Origin: Marsupella aquatica
Lineage: Eukaryota > Marchantiophyta
Assembly (NCBI GenBank): GCA_973895155.1
Contig: OZ316896.1
Coordinates: 6,324,001 to 6,388,000, forward strand
DNA: 64,000 nt
Direction of reading: 5' to 3'
The translations under genes were made by a program, and so were the position numbers. Under the pieces are notes generated by a model. The model was not told the DNA's origin. It saw nothing but the letters and a program-made list of their open reading frames with translations, and did not search any database. Shown one piece after another: positions 59,261 through 64,000 of this stretch. The first letter of the stretch is position 1; every line of letters starts with the position of its first letter.

Positions 59261-60083
59261 CCTCCTCCTATGAACCGATGAGTTTAGTCCATAGAAATAC
59301 CTTGCTTTGCTCAAAAATTACCTCATATCTGGTTGCGTCCACCCAGGGACAACCCAAAAGCCCCGCCACCAATGGATCCGCTCACAGACCGGGTTGGGGA
59401 GACACCCATGGAGGAGTCAGGTCCCACAGTACGTAATAGGAGGGGAGCCAGTGGAGTCACTCTTGCAATTCCGCTAGTAACTTGATATTCCAACAACAGT
59501 AGGTTTCCGCGATCACTTCGGGAATCACTAAGGTCCCAAGGAGGTCGCTCCCCACCCCCTGCGTCAGACAGGAAACCCCGTGAGAATGTAAGTGATTGTT
59601 GTTTCTTGGCATGACCTTTAGATTTATCAGTCTTCTCAGTGGGAGGTGTGCGAAGCTCTAATTTACGGGCTTTAGCCTTCTATTTATTATGGGCGATATA
59701 GGCCTCATATTCAGACATCTCTGCATCAGAGTCCTCGTCGTAAGAGAAGGTAGCATCATCTCCCCCTAGAAGAGGGGGCCCTATAGATCCTCCATTCGGA
59801 AGGAGTCCCCGAAACAGTGATAAGGCAAGGTGGACCAAAGCAGGGCGCATTAGCATTCAGAGGGGGACCAGGGCCTGAAGGGTCGCTTTTAAGTGCAGCT
59901 TGGGGGTTTGCAACTAGAGGATCCATTGTCTTGCCATCCAAATTTGCAACACCGCGTCCTGCATTAGCCACAATCACTACCGCGACCGTAGAGGAACCAA
60001 TTAAGGTCGCCAAAGACCCCAAATTAAGCATCTGATAGGAGGGGGGGTCCTCCCCAGGAAGCACCAAGACCTGCAGGAGCTGC
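59261..60083 (-). other. LINE region between ORF1 zinc knuckle and ORF2
   Basis: Low-complexity, frame-broken C-terminal tail of ORF1 plus spacer. The minus-strand ORF 60109-59756 is Gly/Pro/Ala-rich without motif, as in the variable tails of plant L1 ORF1. Confidence 0.5.
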
Positions 60084-61257
60084 TCAACTTGGGCAATATC
60101 TCCTTCCACAGTGTAAGGTGCCGGTGCCGGTGCCAGTGGTTTGAGGGCTCACTGCCTTAGCACAAAAATCCGCCCGCGCGGCCGTATTAACTTCAACTTT
60201 GAGAACTTCCTCATGATCTAGTTCTGAATGACATTCGTCGTCTCTTTCTTCTGGTGGATCCACTCCTGCCTCCAGGTGAACAACATCGGGTGGATGCAGC
60301 CCTACAGTCTCACTGTCTGTTCTACAATCCCTGGCCAGGTGGCCCCGTCGGTTGCACTTGAAGCAACGGAATGGGATATTATGGAAAGTCACCTTTTGCC
60401 AGATCACTATGTCATCCCTGATCTTGATGCGCACACTAGCAGGCACTTCTCTGTCAGTGTCCCATAGTATGCAGGCTCTATCGTGAGGGAACAAGCTGAA
60501 TTCATCCCCTGAATGTAATAGAGCAACGTTCCCAGTGAGCTAGCTATCTTTCTCCTGCATCCTTCGAGTGCCAATGCACAAAAGGGGATCTCAATCCATA
60601 CAGGGAGTTTAGTGAAGCATTCCCTCTTAACATTGAAAGACGGGTCCTAGGCAAAGGTGTAAACAAATCTGCGCTCCATGAACCAAGGAGCCAGGTTGAG
60701 TGCCATGTCCCTATGGTCGGGTTCTCAAAGACTACCATATAGAAATTCTTTCCAATGAATTTGACCCGTAAGATAGGCCAGTTCCCGTGGCACATCATAA
60801 CCCTCCTCCACCCAATTCCGAAAGACCGGGAGGAGTGGGGTTCTATGAAGGAAGTAGCATAGCAGGGCACAATTGTAGAGTTGCTTCACATTTTGAGCGG
60901 CCTCCTATAGATTCCATTCCACAGTGGCAAAGAGCTTCTCATCCAGATCCCCCTTGGAGCTAAGGGCGATCTCTTTCAAGATCTTGATGCACGCTTCCGA
61001 CGCCTCCTCCTTTGACAAAACATCTTTCCTCTCCGTCTCGAGCTCCATGGTGTGATCCGTGTCCATTGGGCATTGGGGCTCCAGAGCAAGTGTTGTTCTT
61101 GCAATAGTGGGAATCCCACTAAGGTGGGCCAATCCAGCAGGAAAGGCCGAGGACATCTCTCTCCCGGAGCGAGCATCCTACGGTGAGAAGCGAGCCGTGG
61201 CAGCATCATCCCCTCCAGCACGGCAGCAACTCTTGGCAGAGGTAAGGTTGGGTCCAC
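60084..61257 (-). pseudogene. LINE ORF1 (DUF4283-like and zinc knuckle)
   Basis: Minus strand, frameshifted. A segment near 60730-60560 reads MALNLAPWFMERRFVYTF, then FTKLPVWIEIPFCALALEGC, the pattern of the DUF4283 RNA-binding-like domain found in plant L1 ORF1. The zinc knuckle CFKCNRRGHLARDC (about 60370-60330) follows in the ORF 60494-60084. ORF1 proteins bind element RNA. The start (61257 or 61156) is uncertain because frames change in the N-terminal part. Confidence 0.8.
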
Positions 61258-61290
61258 CGTGTCTAGTAGTGGCTCCCCTAAGCGGCTAAA

Positions 61291-61955
61291 TTTTTAACAA
61301 GTCTGGTAAAACCGTTGTCGTGATTTTCTCTTAAGTTATAAAAAATTGTTTGTTTTAATATGCTATAGATTATATAAATAATTTAGTAGTTAGATTATTA
61401 AATTTAAACTTTATTAAACTTCTTTAGCTATATTAACGGACTATAGTAGTTCCACCAATGCATATGAGTAGTTCCACCAACTACATTAATATTCACCAAC
61501 GCATAGTAGTTCTACCAACGCACAATAGGTCCACCAGCGCATAGTAGTTCTACCAACGCACAGTAGGTCCACCAACGCATAGTAGGTCCACCAACGCATG
61601 GTAGTTCCACCTACTAAAAGTAATTTCACCAACTATAAACAGTACTAGCACACTCTTAGGTATTAGATGTTTGACACTTGGCCTTCATCCAAGTGCTTGG
61701 GCTTGATCCATGCCCTCTTGGTGTGCACTATAAATAAAGTGGTGAGGGGCACTCTCCCCTCATTCCACAGTGTTTATCATTCAAGGTTGTGAAGCTCTTT
61801 TGTGCCTTGAACATAGTAGTGGGGCGTCCTTTGGCCCGGATAGCAAAGGAATGAGTGGTAGACTTATAGATGGGATCTTAGGGAATAAGGTTTCTTTGGG
61901 AATATAGGGGTGGGGCGTCCTTTGGCCCGGATAGCAAAGGAATAGGAGAGCCATC
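61291..61955 (+). promoter_or_regulatory. Tandem array, TATA box and leader upstream of ORF a, copy 2
   Basis: Repeats of CCACCAACGCATAGTAG-like units (about 61450-61612, period near 18-20 bp) precede TATAAATA at 61729-61736. The 220-bp leader contains a 33-bp exact direct repeat at 61820-61852 and 61911-61943, whose core CCTTTGGCCCGGATAGCAAAGG-like sequence can fold (CCTTTG pairs with CAAAGG). 61291-61440 is AT-rich without features. Confidence 0.55.
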
Positions 61956-62171
61956 ATGAATCCAGGAGAGAAAATTATCCCTGATCTTCCCCTTCGTAAT
62001 CCGTTTTTGATTAGAGTCCATCTTTTAGACAAACCATCTATGAGGCAACATCTAACCTATCATTTTGGAGCTCAGTTTGCAACTGCTGTTATGGTTTCTA
62101 ACGAGCCAATAATATACCCAGTGGTGTCGTACCGAGAGGAGTGGGAGTGCATCATATTTGTCCTTTATTGA
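61956..62171 (+). CDS. Small ORF a, copy 2
   Basis: 71 codons from ATG at 61956. The core NPFLIRVHLLDKPSMRQ, YHFG, YPVVSYREEW and terminal FVLY match copy 1 at 49484-49260. It starts 227 bp after a TATA box and ends 4 bp before ORF b. Hydrophobic-strand-rich and small; no signal peptide or membrane span is evident. Family unknown. The plus orientation is opposite to the surrounding LINE. Confidence 0.6.
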   Translation: MNPGEKIIPDLPLRNPFLIRVHLLDKPSMRQHLTYHFGAQFATAVMVSNEPIIYPVVSYREEWECIIFVLY

Positions 62172-62175
62172 AGTC

Positions 62176-62382
62176 ATGGATCTGAATAGGAGTTCGGATG
62201 ATATTCCTGTTTCATTTTCTCTTGGAGATATTAGGATCATATGTCGTAAGAAAACTAATTTTCGTGATGTGTTGGTCCGCAAGTATGGTGAAGTAGGGTT
62301 TAACAGTATTTTAGTTTCACCTGAACCTTTCTTAATACCCACTACCCTTGTTACTAGAATTATCATTTTGATTTTAGTGTAG
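62176..62382 (+). CDS. Small ORF b, copy 2
   Basis: 68 codons starting MDLNRSSDDIP, four bases after the stop of ORF a and in a different frame. FRDVLVRKYGEVGFNSILVS parallels REILVRKFGEESYNIIVSS of copy 1, and both end in a beta-like hydrophobic run (IIILILV / LSIFVLV). ORF a and ORF b share the pattern R-x-x-L-x-x-(K/H)-(Y/F)-G, suggesting duplication. Start chosen because MDLN is conserved between copies. Confidence 0.6.
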   Translation: MDLNRSSDDIPVSFSLGDIRIICRKKTNFRDVLVRKYGEVGFNSILVSPEPFLIPTTLVTRIIILILV

Positions 62383-63724
62383 AACTTATGAGCATGCAAG
62401 GTTAACTTCAAAAGAGCCAACATGCTCTTGCCAGAAAACACGGTCACCCGGACACCGTCTCAATGCGGGCATCTCAATTTATCCCAGCTCAACCGCCACA
62501 TCCATTTTGCCGACAATTTGAGGGTCTAGAAGTTCTGTAATAGTCAATCAATTCATCCATTGTGCTCAATTTCAATCAAAAGAATGCCTAACTATATCAC
62601 GTACCTATCTCAATCCGAGATCCAGCAGTATACCAGTGCAAGGTAGCCGAATGTAGTCACCACGAGAACCAGATGGATCCACCCAATGTTGAACGTACGC
62701 TCAATCAGCCTAAAACACCAAATTCAGTGTCAGTAAGTCGCACCAAGCAGCAGGTCACCCCTCCGCCCACTCCTGCACCCCGTTCGGCCGCAACCAGCAG
62801 AGTCAATGGCAGTCCATGCCCTCACGACAAGTTATAGAATGTTTACTCGTTGCTCCAACATGAGTCGCTCTGCCCCACCGTAGTTGCTTAATCCAGTGAT
62901 GAGTAGTTCCTCCTTCCTTCGTCAATCTTGATACGACACTTTGCAGTCCAGAGTCCGTTGTCCAAAGTTGAAGCATCTGCATTTGACTCGCGTCACAGTG
63001 GTTCAGATTCAGCCACAATGTCCTTATCTCTCTGATTCTCTCCCTACATTTGCTACTTGAAGAACGTGGTGACCGCTATCAAATAGTCCCAATCTCCCGA
63101 CATTTATGCCCAAGGTGTCACAATTGCCAAATCCTCGCGCCTTCCCAGTCCAATACAGAGAGATCCACTCTATGGCTCGCATCCAAGGAGAGCCCACCTA
63201 CGGAGTTCTCACAAATGCTCGCTTCAAAGGACGAAAAGAGTGCAGCTGAGGTTGACTACGCGCCAGACGCCAAGATGGCATGCAACACTGCAATTCTAGA
63301 GTATTCCCCAGAAGTAGTAAGCTGAGATTGTGGTTCAGCATCCCAAGTCAAAGGAGGAAGCGGTAGGCCCAATCGGGATGACAAAAAGCACCCGCATCCA
63401 GGCCAACCTCCGTTAGGGAGCAGCACGAGAGGCCTGTCGATCCGGGTCCAAATACTATCTGAGCCAAAATCCAAAGCAATCACACTCTACGCCCTAAGTC
63501 GTGCCTGAGCCAGTTTCACTTCAGGGCGAGTAGTGAAGCTCAAAAAACCCTTAAACCACCGGGGAAACGCGCTCCTGCCAACCTCTCAACAATCTTGGCG
63601 CGTCGACACCAGCATTTGTCGACAAAGGTCGACATAGATGGAAAAAGCACCAGAAAAGTGAGCCCCCGACAGCACCGCCTGTGCGCTCTCCCAAGCTTGT
63701 TCAGTTCTCTCCCAAGCTTCTTGT
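62383..63724. other. Gene-free right part of the 9.3-kb insertion
   Basis: No motif-bearing ORF. A short near-repeat CTCTCCCAAGCTT occurs twice at 63687-63717 just before the insertion end. Confidence 0.45.
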
Positions 63725-64000
63725 ACACTTTACTTACTTTTAGAAATCTTTCTTTATTTTTTGTAATTTTGTCTACAACGATGGGCTCATCGCCCTTATT
63801 GGGAAAATTGAGCACCTCATCCCCCAGTTTCAAGGTAACATAAGTTGTGCTTTCTGAGATAGCCTACCAATAAAATGAAGTTACGGCTAGACCATCTAGA
63901 ACGTAGAACATCTCCTGACTAACAAAATTTTGTTGTTCGCCTATAATCTCTACCCAAAGTCTATGTACCACTCTCAACACTATCCCTTTTGTGTCATTGG
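63725..64000 (-). pseudogene. Second chromovirus copy, part 2 (continues beyond window)
   Basis: Minus strand, matches about 27057-27335 of the complete element (FLKVSKV, KITKNKERF, EVLNFPNKGDEPIVV). It begins with the right copy of the 17-bp target duplication, so it resumes exactly where part 1 stopped at 54403. Runs off the window end toward gag. Confidence 0.9.

Larger units (their letters stand above)
54404..61290 (-). mobile_element. LINE (L1-type) retrotransposon, inactive, interrupted by a MITE
   Basis: Minus strand: ORF1 about 61257-60084, ORF2 about 59314-54674, short 3' part to 54404. ORF2 has an apurinic-type endonuclease, reverse transcriptase and a C-terminal zf-RVT-like region, as in plant L1 elements. 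Frameshifts and stops break both ORFs, and a 650-bp element splits RT at 56831-57480. It lies within the segment bounded by 17-bp target duplications. The LINE coding part ends near 61290, so 61291-63724 is either its long 5' UTR or later inserted DNA. No clear poly(A) tail at the 54404 end. Confidence 0.88.

Noticed and set aside
61291-63724. Long LINE 5' UTR containing the small ORFs as part of the LINE
   Set aside because: Not adopted as the main reading because the other copy of the ORF pair lies in a gypsy element without LINE sequence; left open in the findings.

Overview
This is nuclear DNA of a retroelement-rich streptophyte (land plant or charophyte alga). Two conserved plant genes with canonical GT-AG introns lie in a sea of decayed LTR retrotransposons, LINEs and palindromic repeats. 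Nothing indicates bacterial or organelle DNA. I cannot name the species; the short introns and the repeat mix would fit a non-seed plant or charophyte, but that is a guess.

Layout. 1-5696 (+): the 3' part of a large multi-exon gene whose five visible exons join in one phase-consistent frame (4371 nt). It combines a ParB-like DGNHR domain, a degenerate DNA-methyltransferase-like region and a C-terminal Ulp1/SENP (C48) cysteine protease with an intact His-Asp-Cys triad. Three single in-frame stops interrupt it. Three of its four visible introns and its 3' flank carry a family of near-perfect 22-23 bp palindromes, including a 34-bp-period array. I regard this locus as the most novel item in the window. 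6.2-14.2 kb: retroelement debris (5' LTR plus gag start of a Ty3 chromovirus, the RNase H end and 3' LTR of a Ty1/copia element, a probable second copia LTR, and two further palindrome families). 14532-19702 (+): a complete 12-exon gene of the BRAP2/BRIZ E3 ubiquitin ligase family (RRM-like, RING, ZnF-UBP, coiled coil). 20.6-22.1 kb: decayed copia gag/protease. 22129-30775: a structurally complete chromovirus on the minus strand with two LTRs of about 1.47 kb, a tRNA-iMet primer site, a polypurine tract, a chromodomain integrase and a 5-bp target duplication GTCCA. 30.8-38.2 kb: unknown sequence, a LINE fragment and a coiled-coil retroelement ORF. 40403-44075 (-): a 4-exon gene of the plant lysine/glutamate-rich family often labelled 'myb-like protein X'. 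45.6-52.5 kb: a second, different Ty3/gypsy element (minus), with 49.0-50.4 kb apparently inserted in it. 52.5-64 kb: a second chromovirus copy split by a 9.3-kb insertion (17-bp target duplication) that holds a LINE, itself interrupted by a 650-bp foldback MITE.

A second candidate novelty is a pair of short tandem ORFs (about 70 codons each, 4-5 bp apart, apparently homologous to each other). It occurs twice (49.0-49.5 kb minus, 61.96-62.38 kb plus), each time behind a TATA box, a repeat-bearing leader and an upstream tandem array.

The two host genes appear functional from sequence. The retroelements are inactive: nonsense codons, several of them explicable as C-to-T changes, and frameshifts interrupt every pol gene. 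Nested insertions give a relative history: chromovirus copy, then the 9.3-kb LINE-bearing insertion, then the MITE.
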